Positions 36,955 through 50,616 of a stretch of DNA of 64,000 bases are shown here, in pieces. Made by a program: the position numbers and the translations under genes. Every line of letters begins with the position of its first letter. Position 1 is the stretch's first letter. Source of the stretch: Sipunculus nudus (taxonomy: Eukaryota; Annelida; Sipuncula; Golfingiida; Sipunculidae); NCBI GenBank assembly GCA_026874595.1, contig CM049320.1:9241464-9305463 (forward strand), read 5' to 3'. Below the pieces are notes generated by a model. That model had not been told where the DNA came from and made no database searches. It worked only from the letters and a program-made list of their open reading frames with translations.

Positions 36955-39132
36955 TACCCTAAAATTTAGGACGGGGTAAAATTTATAGTAGCATTGCATT
37001 GAGCGTTATGACTGCCGCTAGGGGGAGTGGACATGAGTGCGGGCAGGCAGAGGGGCCCCCATGAATCACACGCGCAAATAGCAGATATTTGCTACCCTAA
37101 AAAATTTAGGAGGGGTAAATTATTGGTAGCATCGCATTGAGAGTTAAGATTGCCGCAAGGGGGAGTGGACTAGAGACAGGACTGCCACAGGGGCCCATTG
37201 AATCGCACGCGCAAATAGTTGCTATTTGCTACCTTAAAAAATTTAGGAGGGGTTCAATATATAGTAGCATGGCATTGAGTGTTAAGACAGCCGCCAGGGG
37301 GAGTGTACATGAGAGCGGGCAGACAGAGGGGCCCCATGAATCGCAAGCGCAAATAGCAGCTATGGGACCCTAAAAATTTTAGGAGGGGGTAAAATTTCTG
37401 GTAGCATCGCATTGAGAGTTAAGATTGCCGCCAGGGGGAGTGGACCTGAGTGCCGCCAGGGGGAGTGGACTAGAGACAGGACTACCACGGGGCCCCATGA
37501 ATCGCACGCGCAAATAGCAGCTATTTGCTACCTTAAAAAATTTAGGAGGGGTTAAATATGTAGTAGCATCGCATTGAGTATTAAGACTGCCGCCAGGGGG
37601 AGTGTACATGAGAGCGGGCAGACAGAAGGGCCCCATAAATCGCACGCGCAAATAGCAGCTATTTGCTACCCTAAAAAAATTTAGGAGGGGGTAAAATTTC
37701 TGGTAGCATCGCATTGAGAGTTAAGATTGCCGCCAGAGGGGGTGGACAAGAGACAGGACTGACACAGGGGCCCTATGAATCGCACGCGCAATTAGCAGCT
37801 ATTTGCTACCCTAAAAAATTAGGAGGAAGTAAAATAATTGTAGCAGCGGATGGAGTGTTAAGACTGCAACCAGGGGGAGTGGAGATCTCAAAGCCTGCCA
37901 CAGGGGCCCAATGAATCGCACGCGCAAATAGCAGCTATTTGCTACCATAAAAGTTGTGAAGACTGCCGCCAGGGAGAGAGGAGATCTCAGCGGCCTGGCA
38001 GAGGGGTCACCACGAGTCGCAAGCGCAAATAGCAGCTATTTGCTACCCTAAAATTTAGGACGGGGTAAAATTTATAGTAGCATTGCATTGAGCGTTATGA
38101 CTGCCGCTAGGGGGAGTGGACATGAGTGCGGGCAGGCAGAGGGGCCCCCATGAATCACACGCGCAAATAGCAGATATTTGCTACCCTAAAAAATTTAGGA
38201 GGGGTAAATTATTGGTAGCATCGCATTGAGAGTTAAGATTGCCGCAAGGGGGAGTGGACTAGAGACAGGACTGCCACAGGGGCCCATTGAATCGCACGCG
38301 CAAATAGTTGCTATTTGCTACCTTAAAAAATTTAGGAGGGGTTCAATATATAGTAGCATCGCATTGAGTGTTAAGACAGCCGCCAGGGGGAGTGTACATG
38401 AGAGCGGGCAGACAGAGGGGCCCCATGAATCGCAAGCGCAAATAGCAGCTTTGGGACCCTAAAAATTTTAGGAGGGGGTAAAATTTTTGGTAGCATCGCA
38501 TTGAGAGTTAAGATTGCCGCCAGGGGGAGTGGACCTGAGTGCCGCCAGGGGGAGTGGACTAGAGACAGGACTACCACGGGGCCCCATGAATCGCACGCGC
38601 AAATAGCAGCTATTTGCTACCTTAAAAAATTTAGGAGGGGTTAAATATGTAGTAGCATCGCATTGAGTATTAAGACTGCCGCCAGGGGGAGTGTACATGA
38701 GAGCGGGCAGACAGAAGGGCCCCATAAATCGCACGCGCAAATAGCAGCTATTTGCTACCCTAAAAAAATTTAGGAGGGGGTAAAATTTCTGGTAGCATCG
38801 CATTGAGAGTTAAGATTGCCGCCAGAGGGGGTGGACAAGAGACAGGACTGACACAGGGGCCCTATGAATCGCACGCGCAATTAGCAGCTATTTGCTACCC
38901 TAAAAAATTAGGAGGAAGTAAAATAATTGAAGCAGCGGATGGAGTGTTAAGACTGCAACCAGGGGGAGTGGAGATCTCAAAGCCTGCCACAGGGGCCCAA
39001 TGAATCGCACGCGCAAATAGCAGCTATTTGCTACCATAAAAGTTGTGAAGACTGCCGCCAGGGAGAGAGGAGATCTCAGCGGCCTGGCAGAGGGGTCACC
39101 ACGAGTCGCAAGCGCAAATAGCAGCTATTTGC
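36955..39132. repeat. 1,089-bp tandem duplication in array 1
   Basis: About 36,955-38,043 is repeated as 38,044-39,132 with only scattered substitutions. Matching landmarks are 36,968/38,057, 37,137/38,226 and 37,379/38,468, each offset exactly 1,089 bp. Each unit holds eight or so long and short monomers in the same order, so it is a higher-order repeat. Confidence 0.9.
37428..37440 (+). promoter_or_regulatory. CTCF-like box (example of one per monomer)
   Basis: CCGCCAGGGGGAG agrees with the CTCF core consensus CCASYAGRKGGC at most positions. The differences are G for A at position 3, which is tolerated in many sites, and A for the final C. The same box, or a one-base variant (CCACCAGGGGGAG, CCGCTAGGGGGAG), occurs in nearly every array 1 monomer on the same strand, about 46-55 bp before the hairpin. 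Binding is an inference. CTCF exists in molluscs and most bilaterians. Confidence 0.35.
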
Positions 39133-39506
39133 TACCATAAAATATGTCAAGACTGCCACCAGGGGGAGTGGACATGAGAGTGGACAGACAGAGGGGCCCC
39201 CATGAGTCGCAAGCGCAAATAGCAGCTTTTTGCTACCCTAAAAAATAAGGAGTGGGTAAAATTTATAGTAGCATTGCATTGAGCGTAATGACTGCCGCCA
39301 AGGGGAGTGGACATGAGTGCGGGCAGGCAGAGGGGCCCCGATGAATCGCACGCGCAAATAGCAGTTATTTGCTACCCTAAAAAATTTAGGAGGGGGTAAA
39401 TTACTGTTAGCATCGCATTGAGAGTTAAGATTGCCGCCAGGGGGAGTGGACTAGAGACAGGACTACCACAGGGGCCCCATGAATCGCACGCGCAAATAGC
39501 AGCTAT

Positions 39507-42500
39507 TTGCTACCCTAAAAAATTTAGGAGGGGTTAAATATGTAGTAGCTTCACATTGAGTGTTAAGACTGCCGCGGGCAGGCAGAGGGGCCCCCATGAA
39601 TCGCACGCGCAAATAGCAGCTATTTGCTACCCTAAAAAATTTAGGAGGGGGTAAATTTCTGGTAGCATCGCATTGAGAGTTAAGATTGCCGCCAGGGGAA
39701 GTGGACTAGAGACAGGACTACCACAGGGGCCCCATGAATCGCACGCGCAAATAGCAGCTATTTGCTACCCTTAAAAATTTAGGAGGGGGTAAAATTTCTG
39801 ATAGCATCGCATTGAGAGTAAAGATTGCCGCCAGGGGGAGTGGACTAGAGACAGGACTACCACAGGGGCCCCATGAATCGCACGCGCAAATAGCAGCTAT
39901 TTGCTAACCTAAAAAATTTAGGAGGGGTTAAATATGTAGTAGCATCGCATTGAGTGTTCAGACTGCCGCCAGGGGGAGTGTACATGAAAGCGGGCAGACA
40001 GAAGGGCCCCATGAATCGCACGCGCAAATAGCAGCTATTTGCGACCCTAAAAATTTTAGGAGGGGGTAAAATTTCTGGTAGCATCGCATTGAGAGTTAAG
40101 ATTGCCGCCAGGGGGAGTGGACCTGAGTGCCGCCAGGGGGAGTGGACTAGAGACAGGACTACCACGGGGCCCCATGAATCGCACGCGCAAATAGCAGCTA
40201 TTTGCTACCTTAAAAAATTTAGGAGGGGTTAAATATGTAGTAGCATCGCATTGAGTATTAAGACTGCCGCCAGGGGGAGTGTACATGAGAGCGGTCAGAC
40301 AGAAGGGCCCCATAAATCGCACGCGCAAATAGCAGCTATTTGCTACCCTAAAAAAATTTAGGAGGGGGTAAAATTTCTGGTAGCATCGCATTGAGAGTTA
40401 AGATTGCCGCCAGAGGGGGTGGACAAGAGACAGGACTGACACAGGGGCCCTATGAATCGCACGCGCAAGTAGCAGCTATTTGCTACCCTAAAAAATTAGG
40501 AGGAAGTAAAATAATTGTAGCAGCGGATGGAGTGCAACCAGGGGGAGTGGAGATCTCAAAGCCTGCCACAGGGGCCCAATGAATCGCACGCGCAAATAGC
40601 AGCTATTTGCTACCATAAAAGTTGTGAAGACTGCCGCCAGGGAGAGAGGAGATCTCAGCGGCCTGGCAGAGGGGTCACCACGAGTCGCAAGCGCAAATAG
40701 CAGCTATTTGCTACCATAAAATATGTCAAGACTGCCACCAGGGGGAGTGGACATGAGAGTGGACAGACAGAGGGGCCCCCATGAGTCGCAAGCGCAAATA
40801 GCAGCTTTTTGCTACCCTAAAAAATAAGGAGTGGGTAAAATTTATAGTAGCATTGCATTGAGCGTAATGACTGCCGCCAAGGGGAGTGGACATGAGTGCG
40901 GGCAGGCAGAGGGGCCCCGATGAATCGCACGCGCAAATAGCAGTTATTTGCTACCCTAAAAAATTTAGGAGGGGGTAAATTACTGTTAGCATCGCATTGA
41001 GAGTTAAGATTGCCGCCAGGGGGAGTGGACTAGAGACAGGACTACCACAAGGGCCCCATGAATCGCACGCGCAAATAGCAGCTATTTGCTACCCTAAAAA
41101 ATTTAGGAGGGGGTAAATATGTAGTAGCATCGCATTGAGTGTTAAGACTGCCGCGGACAGGCAGAGGGGCCCCCATGAATCGCACGCGCAAATAGCAGCT
41201 ATTTGCTACCCTAAAAAATTTAGGAGGGGGTAAATTTCTGGTAGCATCGCATTGAGAGTTAAGATTGCCGCCAGGGGAAGTGGACTAGAGACAGGACTAC
41301 CACAGGGGCCCCATGAATCGCACGCGCAAATAGCAGCTATTTGCTACCCTTAAAAATTTAGGAGGGGGTAAAATTTCTGATAGCATCGCATTGAGAGTAA
41401 AGATTGCCGCCAGGGGGAGTGGACTAGAGACAGGACTACCACAGGGGCCCCATGAATCGCACGCGCAAATAGCAGCTATTTGCTAACCTAAAAAATTTAG
41501 GAGGGGTTAAATATGTAGTAGCATCGCATTGAGTGTTCAGACTGCCGCCAGGGGGAGTGTACATGAAAGCGGGCAGAGAGAAGGGCCCCATGAATCGCAC
41601 GCGCAAATAGCAGCTATTTGCTACCCTAAAAATTTAGGAGGGGGTAAAATTTCTGGTAGCATCGCATTGAGAGTTAAGATTGCCGCCAGGGGGAGTGGAC
41701 TAGAGACATGACTACCACAGAGGCCCCATGAATCCCACGCGCAACTAGCAGCTATTTGCTACCCTAAAAAATTTAGGAGGGGTTCAATATATAGTAGCAT
41801 CGCATTGAGTGTTAAGACTGCCGCCAGGGGGAGTGTACATGAGAGCGGGCAGACAGAGGGGCACCATGAATCGCAAGCGCAAATAGCAGCTATTTGCGAC
41901 CCTAAAAAATTTAGGAGGGGGTAAATTTCTGGTAGCATCGCATTGAGAGTTAAGATTGCCGCCAGGGGGAGTGGACCTGAGTGCGGGCAGATAGAGGGGC
42001 CCTATGAATCGCACGCGCAAATAGCAGCTATTTGCTACCCTAAAAAATTGAGGAGGGAGTAAAATAATAGTAGCAGCGCATGGAGTGTTAAGACTGCCAC
42101 CAGGGGGAGTGGAGATCTCAAAGCATGCCACAGGGGCCGTATGAATCGCACGCGCAAATAGCAGCTATTTGCTACCATAAAAGTTGTGAAGACTGCCGCC
42201 AGGGGGAGAGGAGATCTCAGCGGCCTCGCAGAGGGGTCACCATGAGTCGCAAGCGCAAATAGCAGCTATTTGCTACCATAAAATATGTCAAGACTGCCAC
42301 CAGGGGGAGTGGACATGAGTGCGGGCAGGCAGAGGGGCCCCCATGAATGGCACGCGCAAATAGCAGCTATTTGCTACCCTATAAAATTTAGGAGGGGGTA
42401 AAATTTCTGGTAGCATCGCATTGAGAGTTAAGATTGCCGCCAGGGGGAGTGGACTAGAGACAGGACTACCACAGGGGCCCCATGAATCGCACGCGCAAAT

Positions 42501-44926
42501 AGCAGCAATTTGCTACCTTAAAAAATTTAGGAGGGGTTAAATATGTAGTAGCAACGCATTGAGTGTTAAGACTGCCGCTAGGGAGAGTGTACATGAGAGC
42601 GGGCAGACAGAAGGGCCCCATAAATCGCACGCGCAAATAGCAGCTATTTGCTACCCTAAAAAATTTAGGAGGGGTTAAATATGTAGTAGCATCGCATTGA
42701 GTGTTCAGACTGCCGCCAGGGGGAGTGTACATGAAAGCGGGCAGACAGAAGGGCCCCATGAATCGCACGCGCAAATAGCAGCTATTTGCTACCCTAAAAA
42801 ATTTAGGAGGGGGTAAAATTTCTGGTAGCATCGCATTGAGAGTTAAGATTGCCGCCAGGGGGAGTGGACTAGAGACATGACTACCACAGAGGCCCCATGA
42901 ATCCCACGCGCAACTAGCAGCTTTTTGCAACCCTAAAAAATTAGGAGGGAGTAAAATAATAGTAGCAGCGCATGGAGTGTTAAGACTGCCACCAGATGGA
43001 GTGGAGATCTCAAAGTCTGCCACAGGGGCCCAATGAATCGCACTCGCAAATAGCAGCTATTTGCTACCATAAAAGTTGTGAAGACTGCCGCCAGGGGGAG
43101 GGGAGATCTCAGCGGCCTGGCAGAGGGGTCACCACGAGTCGCAAGCGCAAATAGCAGCTATTTGCTACCATAAAACATGTCAAGACTGCCGCCAGGGGGA
43201 GTAGAAATCAGAGCGTGCTGCCAGAGGCCGAGGGGGGCCCCATAATTAAACGCGCAAATAGCAGCTATTTGCTACCTTTAAACATGCCAAGACTGCCGCC
43301 AGGGGGAGTGGTTATGAGAGCGGCCTGACAGAGAGGCCCCCATGAGTCGCAAGCGCAAATAGCAGCTATTTGCTACCATAAAAGTGTCAAGACTGACGCC
43401 AGGGGTAGTAGATATCAGAACGGGCTGCCAGAGGCCGAAGGGGCCCCATGAATCGCACGCGCAAACAGCAGCTATTTGCTACCTTTAAAGGTGCCAAGAC
43501 TGCCGCAAGGGGGAGTGGTTATGAGAACGGCCTGACAGGGAGGCCCCCATGAGTTACAAGCGCAAATAGCAGCTATTTGCTACCATAAAAGTGTCAAGAC
43601 TGCCGCCAGGGGGAGTAGATATCAGAGCGGGCTGCCAGAGGCCGAAGTGGCCCCATGAATCGCACTCGCAAATAGCAGCTATTTGCTACCATAAAAGTTG
43701 TGAAGACTGCCGCCAGGGGAGTGGTTATGAGAGTGGCCTGACAGGGAGGCCCCCATGAGTCGCAAGCGCAAATAGCAGCTATTTGCTACCATAAAAGTGT
43801 CAAGACTGCCGCCAGGGGGGGTAGATATCAGAACGGGCTGCCAGAGGCCGAAGTGGCCCCATGAATCGCACGCGCAAGTAGCAGCTATTTGCTACCTTAA
43901 AATGTGACAAGACTGCCGCCAGGGGGAGTGGTTATGAGAGTGGCCTGACAGGGAGGCCCCCATGAGTCGCCAGCGCAAATAGCAGCTATTTGCTACCATA
44001 ATATGAGTTAAGACTGCCGCCAGGGGGAGTAGAAATCAGAGCGGGCTGCCAGAGGCCGAAGTGGCCCCATGAATCGCACGCGCAAATAGCAGCTACTTGC
44101 TACCTTAAAATGTGCCAAGACTGCCGCCAGGGGGAGTGGTTATGAGAGTGGCCTGACAGGGAGGACCCCATGAGTGGCAAGAGCAAAAAGCAGCTATTTG
44201 CTACCATAAAATGTGTTAAGGCTGCCGCCAGGGGGAGTAGAAATCAGAGCCGGCTGCCAGAGGCCGAGGGGGCCCCATAATTAAAACGCGCAAATAGCAG
44301 CTATTTGCTACCTTTAAAGGTGCCTAGACTTCCGCCAGGGGGAGTGGTTATGAGGGCTGCTCTACAGAGAGGCCCCAATGAGTCGCAAGCGCAAATAGCA
44401 GCTATTTGCTACCATAAAAGTGTCAAGACTGCCGCGAGGGGGAGTAGATATCAGAGTTGGCTGCCAGAGGCCGAAGGGGCCCCATGAATCGCACGCGCAA
44501 ATAGCAGGTATTTGCTACCTTAAAATGTGCCAAGACTGCCGCCAGGGGGAGTAGAAATCAGAGCGGGCTGCCAGAGGCCGGGGGGCCCGATAATTATAAC
44601 GCGCAAATAGCAGCTATTTGCTACCTTTAAACGTGCCAGGACTGCCGCCAGGCTGAGTGGTTATGAGAGCGGCCTGACAGAGAGGCCCCCATGAGTCGCA
44701 AGCGCAAATAGCAGCTATTTGCTACCATAAAAGTGTCAAGACTGCCGCCAGGGGGAGTAGATATCAGAGCGGGCTGCCAGAGGCCGAAGGGGCCCATGAA
44801 TCGCACGCGCAAATAGCAGCTATTTGCTACCTTTAAAGGTGCCAAGACTGCCGCCAGGGGGAGTGGTTATGAGAGCGGCCTGACAGAAAGGCCCCCATGA
44901 GTCGCAAGCGCAAATAGCAGCTATTT
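39507..44926. repeat. 5.41-kb higher-order unit, copy 1
   Basis: The left end lies in the monomer with 'tagtagcttcacattg' and the right end in the short-monomer zone at the last 'gctatttgctacc'. It contains about 25 long monomers followed by the dimeric short-monomer zone (about 43,045-44,926). It aligns along its whole length with 44,927-50,336. Internally, a ~1.58-kb segment (38,468 to about 40,055, partly outside) is also repeated from 40,056. Confidence 0.88.
43045..44926. repeat. short-monomer zone: 100 + 107 bp dimers
   Basis: Two short monomer types alternate. One has 'agtggttatgagag' with 'atgagtcgcaagcg'. The other has 'agtagatatcagag' with 'gctgccagaggccga' and 'atgaatcgcacgcg'. 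Together they form a dimer of about 207 bp, repeated about nine times. A second such zone lies at about 48,455-50,760. Confidence 0.9.
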
Positions 44927-47900
44927 GCTACCCTAAAAAATTTAGGAGGGGTTAAATATGTAGTAGCTTCACATTGAGTGTTAAGACTGCCGCGGGCAGG
45001 CAGAGGGGCCCCCATGAATCGCACGCGCAAATAACAGCTATTTGCTACCCTAAAAAATTTAGGAGGGGGTAAATTTCTGGTAGCATCGCATTGAGAGTTA
45101 AGATTGCCGCCAGGGGAAGTGGACTAGAGACAGGACTACCACAGGGGCCCCATGAATCGCACGCGCAAATAGCAGCTATTTGCTACCCTTAAAAATTTAG
45201 GAGGGGGTAAAATTTCTGTAAGCATTGAGAGTAAAGATTGCCGCCAGGGGGAGTGGACTAGAGACAGGACTACCACAGGGGCCCCATGAATCGCACGCGC
45301 AAATAGCAGCTATTTGCTAACCTAAAAAATTTAGGAGGGGTTAAATATGTAGTAGCATCGCATTGAGTGTTCAGACTGCCGCCAGGGGGAGTGTACATGA
45401 AAGCGGACAGACAGAAGGGCCCCATGAATCGCACGCGCAAATAGCAGCTATTTGCGACCCTAAAATTTTAGGAGGGGGTAAAATTTCTGGTAGCATCGCA
45501 TTGAGAGTTAAGATTGCCGCCAGGGGGAATGGACCTGAGTGCCGCCAGGGGGAGTGGACTAGAGACAGGACTACCACGGGGCCCCATGAATCGCACGCGC
45601 AAATAGCAGCTATTTGCTACCTTAAAAAATTTAGGAGTAGTTAAATATGTAGTAGCATCGCATTGAGTATTAAGACTGCCGCCAGGGGGAGTGTACATGA
45701 GAGCGGTCAGACAGAAGGGCCCCATAAATCGCACGCGCAAATAGCAGCTATTTGCTACCCTAAAAAAATTTAGGAGGGGGTAAAATTTCTGGTAGCATCG
45801 CATTGAGAGTTAAGATTGCCGCCAGAGGGGGTGGACAAGAGACAGGACTGACACAGGGGCCCTATGAATCGCACGCGCAAGTAGCAGCTATTTGCTACCC
45901 TAAAAAATTAGGAGGAAGTAAAATAATTGTAGCAGCGGATGGAGTGCAACCAGGGGGAGTGGAGATCTCAAAGCCTGCCACAGGGGCCCAATGAATCGCT
46001 CGCGCAAATAGCAGCTATTTGCTACCATAAAAGTTGTGAAGACTGCCGCCAGGGAGAGAGGAGATCTCAGCGGCCTGGCAGAGGGGTCACCACGAGTCGC
46101 AAGCGCAAATAGCAGCTATTTGCTACCATAAAATATGTCAAGACTGCCACCAGGGGGAGTGGACATGAGAGTGGACAGACAGAGGGGCCCCCATGAGTCG
46201 CAAGCGCAAATAGCAGCTTTTTGCTACCCTAAAAAATAAGGAGTGGGTAAAATTTATAGTAGCATTGCATTGAGCGTAATGACTGCCGCCAAGGGGAGTG
46301 GACATGAGTGCGGGCAGGCAGAGGGGCCCCGATGAATCGCACGCGCAAATAGCAGTAATTTGCTACCCTAAAAAATTTAGGAGGGGGTAAATTACTGTTA
46401 GCATCGCATTGAGAGTTAAGATTGCCGCCAGGGGGAGTGGACTAGAGACAGGACTACCACAGGGGCCCCATGAATCGCACGCGCAAATAGCAGCTATTTG
46501 CTACCCTAAAAAATTTAGGAGGGGTTAAATATGTAGTAGCATCGCATTGAGTGTTAAGACTGCCGCGGACAGGCAGAGGGGCCCCCATGAATCGCACGCG
46601 CAAATAGCAGCTATTTGCTACCCTAAAAAATTTAGGAGGGGGTAAATTTCTGGTAGCATCGCATTGAGAGTTAAGATTGCCGCCAGGGGAAGTGGACTAG
46701 AGACAGGACTACCACAGGGGCCCCATGAATCGCACGCGCAAATAGCAGCTATTTGCTAACCTAAAAAATTTAGGAGGGGTTAAATATGTAGTAGCATCGC
46801 ATTGAGTGTTCAGACTGCCGCCAGGGGGAGTGTACATGAAAGCGGGCAGAGAGAAGGGCCCCATGAATCGCACACGCAAATAGCAGCTATTTGCTAACCT
46901 AAAAAATTTAGGAGGGGTTAAATATGTAGTAGCATCGCATTGAGTGTTCAGACTGCCGCCAGGGGGAGTGTACATGAAAGCGGGCAGAGAGAAGGGCCCC
47001 ATGAATCGCACACGCAAATAGCAGCTATTTGCTACCCTAAAAATTTAGGAGGGGGTAAAATTTCTGGTAGCATCGCATTGAGAGTTAAGATTGCCGCCAG
47101 GGGGAGTGGACTAGAGACATGACTACCACAGAGGCCCCATGAATCCCACGCGCAACTAGCAGCTATTTGCTACCCTAAAAAATTTAGGAGGGGTTCAATA
47201 TATAGTAGCATCGCATTGAGTGTTAAGACTGCCGCCAGGGGGAGTGTACATGAGAGCGGGCAGACAGAGGGGCACCATGAATCGCAAGCGCAAATAGCAG
47301 CTATTTGCGACCCTAAAAAATTTAGGAGGGGGTAAATTTCTGGTAGCATCGCATTGAGAGTTAAGATTGCCGCCAGGGGGAGTGGACCTGAGTGCGGGCA
47401 GATAGAGGGGCCCTATGAATCGCACGCGCAAATAGCAGCTATTTGCTACCCTAAAAAATTGAGGAGGGAGTAAAATAATAGTAGCAGCGCATGGAGTGTT
47501 AAGACTGCCACCAGGGGGAGTGGAGATCTCAAAGCCTGCCACAGGGGCCGTATGAATCGCACGCGCAAATAGCAGCTATTTGCTACCATAAAAGTTGTGA
47601 AGACTGCCGCCAGGGGGAGAGGAGATCTCAGCGGCCTCGCAGAGGGGTCACCATGAGTCGCAAGCGCAAATAGCAGCTATTTGCTACCATAAAATATGTC
47701 AAGACTGCCACCAGGGGGAGTGGACATGAGTGCGGGCAGGCAGAGGGGCCCCCATGAATGGCACGCGCAAATAGCAGCTATTTGCTACCCTATAAAATTT
47801 AGGAGGGGTTAAATTTCTGGTAGCATCGCATTGAGAGTTAAGATTGCCGCCAGGGGGAGTGGACTAGAGACAGGACTACCACAGGGGCCCCATGAATCGC

Positions 47901-50336
47901 ACGCGCAAATAGCAGCTATTTGCTACCTTAAAAAATTTAGGAGGGGTTAAATATGTAGTAGCAACGCATTGAGTGTTAAGACTGCCGCTAGGGAGAGTGT
48001 ACATGAGAGCGGGCAGACAGAAGGGCCCCATAAATCGCACGCGCAAATAGCAGCTATTTGCTACCTTAAAAAATTTAGGAGGGGTTAAATGTGTAGTAGC
48101 ATCGCATTGAGTGTTCAGACTGCCGCCAGGGGGAGTGTACATGAAAGCGGGCAGACAGAAGGGCCCCATGAATCGCACGCGCAAATAGCAGCTATTTGCT
48201 ACCCTAAAAAATTTAGGAGGGGGTAAAATTTCTGGTAGCATCGCATTGAGAGTTAAGATTGCCGCCAGGGGGAGTGGATTAGAGACATGACTACCACAGA
48301 GGCCCCATGAATCCCACGCGCAACTAGCAGCTATTTGCTACCCTAAAAAATTAGGAGTGAGTAAAATAATAGTAGCAGCGCATGGAGTGTTAAGACTGCC
48401 ACCAGATGGAGTGGAGATTTCAAAGTCTGCCACAGGGGCCCAATGAATCGCACTCGCAAATAGCAGCTATTTGCTACCATAAAAGTTGTGAAGACTGCCG
48501 CCAGGGGGAGGGGAGATCTCAGCGGCCTGGCAGAGGGGTCACCACGAGTCGCAAGCGCAAATAGCAGCTATTTGCTACCATAAAACATGTCAAGACTGCC
48601 GCCAGGGGGAGTAGAAATCAGAGCGTGCTGCCAGAGGCCGAGGGGGGCCCCATAATTAAACGCGCAAATAGCAGCTATTTGCTACCTTTAAACATGCCAA
48701 GACTGCCGCCAGGGGGAGTGGTTATGAGAGCGGCCTGACAGAGAGGCCCCCATGAGTCGCAAGCGCAAATAGCAGCTATTTGCTACCATAAAAGTGTCAA
48801 GACTGACGCCAGGGGTAGTAGATATCAGAACGGGCTGCCAGAGGCCGAAGGGGCCCCATGAATCGCACGCGCAAACAGCAGCTATTTGCTACCTTTAAAG
48901 GTGCCAAGACTGCCGCAAGGGGGAGTGGTTATGAGAACGGCCTGACAGGGAGGCCCCCATGAGTTACAAGCGCAAATAGCAGCTATTTGCTACCATAAAA
49001 GTGTCAAGACTGCCGCCAGGGGGAGTAGATATCAGAGCGGGCTGCCAGAGGCCGAAGTGGCCCCATGAATCGCACTCGCAAATAGCAGCTATTTGCTACC
49101 ATAAAAGTTGTGAAGACTGCCGCCAGGGGGAGTGGTTATGAGAGTGGCCTGACAGGGAGGCCCCCATGAGTCGCAAGCGCAAATAGCAGCTATTTGCTAC
49201 CATAAAAGTGTCAAGACTGCCGCCAGGGGGGGTAGATATCAGAACGGGCTGCCAGAGGCCGAAGTGGCCCCATGAATCGCACGCGCAAATAACAGCTATT
49301 TGCTACCTTAAAATGTGACAAGACTGCCGCCAGGGGGAGTGGTTATGAGAGTGGCTTGACAGGGAGGCCCCCATGAGTCGCCAGCGCAAATAGCAGCTAT
49401 TTGCTACCATAATATGAGTTAAGACTGCCGCCAGGGGGAGTAGAAATCAGAGCGGGCTGCCAGAGGCCGAAGTGGCCCCATGAATCGCACGCGCAAATAG
49501 CAGCTACTTGCTACCTTAAAATGTGCCAAGACTGCCGCCAGGGGGAGTGGTTATGAGAGTGGCCTGACAGGGAGGACCCCATGAGTCGCAAGCGCAAAAA
49601 GCAGCTATTTGCTACCATAAAATGTGTTAAGGCTGCCGCCAGGGGGAGTAGAAATCAGAGCCGGCTGCCAGAGGCCGAGGGGGCCCCATAATTAAAACGC
49701 GCAAATAGCAGCTATTTGCTACCTTTAAAGGTGCCTAGACTTCCGCCAGGGGGAGTGGTTATGAGGGCTGCTCTACAGAGAGGCCCCAATGAGTCGCAAG
49801 CGCAAATAGCAGCTATTTGCTACCATAAAAGTGTCAAGACTGCCGCGAGGGGGAGAAGATATCAGAGTTGGCTGCCAGAGGCCGAAGGGGCCCCATGAAT
49901 CGCACGCGCAAATAGCAGGTATTTGCTACCTTAAAATGTGCCAAGACTGCCGCCAGGGGGAGTAGAAATCAGAGCGGGCTGCCAGAGGCCGGGGGGCCCC
50001 ATAATTATAACGCGCAAATAGCAGCTATTTGCTACCTTTAAACGTGCCAGGACTGCCGCCAGGCTGAGTGGTTATGAGAGCGGCCTGACAGAGAGGCCCC
50101 CATGAGTCGCAAGCGCAAATAGCAGCTATTTGCTACCATAAAAGTGTCAAGACTGCCGCCAGGGGGAGTAGATATCAGAGCGGGCTGCCAGAGGCCGAAG
50201 GGGCCCATGAATCGCACGCGCAAATAGCAGCTATTTGCTACCTTTAAAGGTGCCAAGACTGCCGCCAGGGGGAGTGGTTATGAGAGCGGCCTGACAGAAA
50301 GGCCCCCATGAGTCGCAAGCGCAAATAGCAGCTATT
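44927..50336. repeat. 5.41-kb higher-order unit, copy 2
   Basis: Offsets to copy 1 are 5,418 bp at the left end, 5,412 bp at 45,468 and 5,411 bp from 47,195 on. The changes come from a 6-bp deletion near 45,215 and from gain and loss of whole monomers around 46,740-46,900. Other differences are scattered substitutions, so the duplication is recent relative to monomer divergence. Confidence 0.88.
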
Positions 50337-50616
50337 TGCTACCATTAAAGTGTCAAGACTACCACCAGGGGGAGTAGATATCAGAGCGGGCTACCAGAGG
50401 CCGAAGGGGCCCCATGAATCGCACGCGCATATTGCAGCTATTTGCTTCCTTTAAAGGTGCCAAGAATGCCGCCAGGGGGAGTGATTATGAGAGCGGCCTG
50501 ACAGAGAGGCCCCCATGAGTCGCAAGCGCTAATAGCAGCTATTTGCTACCTTTAAAGGTGCCAAGACTGCCGCCAGGGGGAGTGGATATGAAAGCGGCCT
50601 GCCAGAGGGGCCTCAT

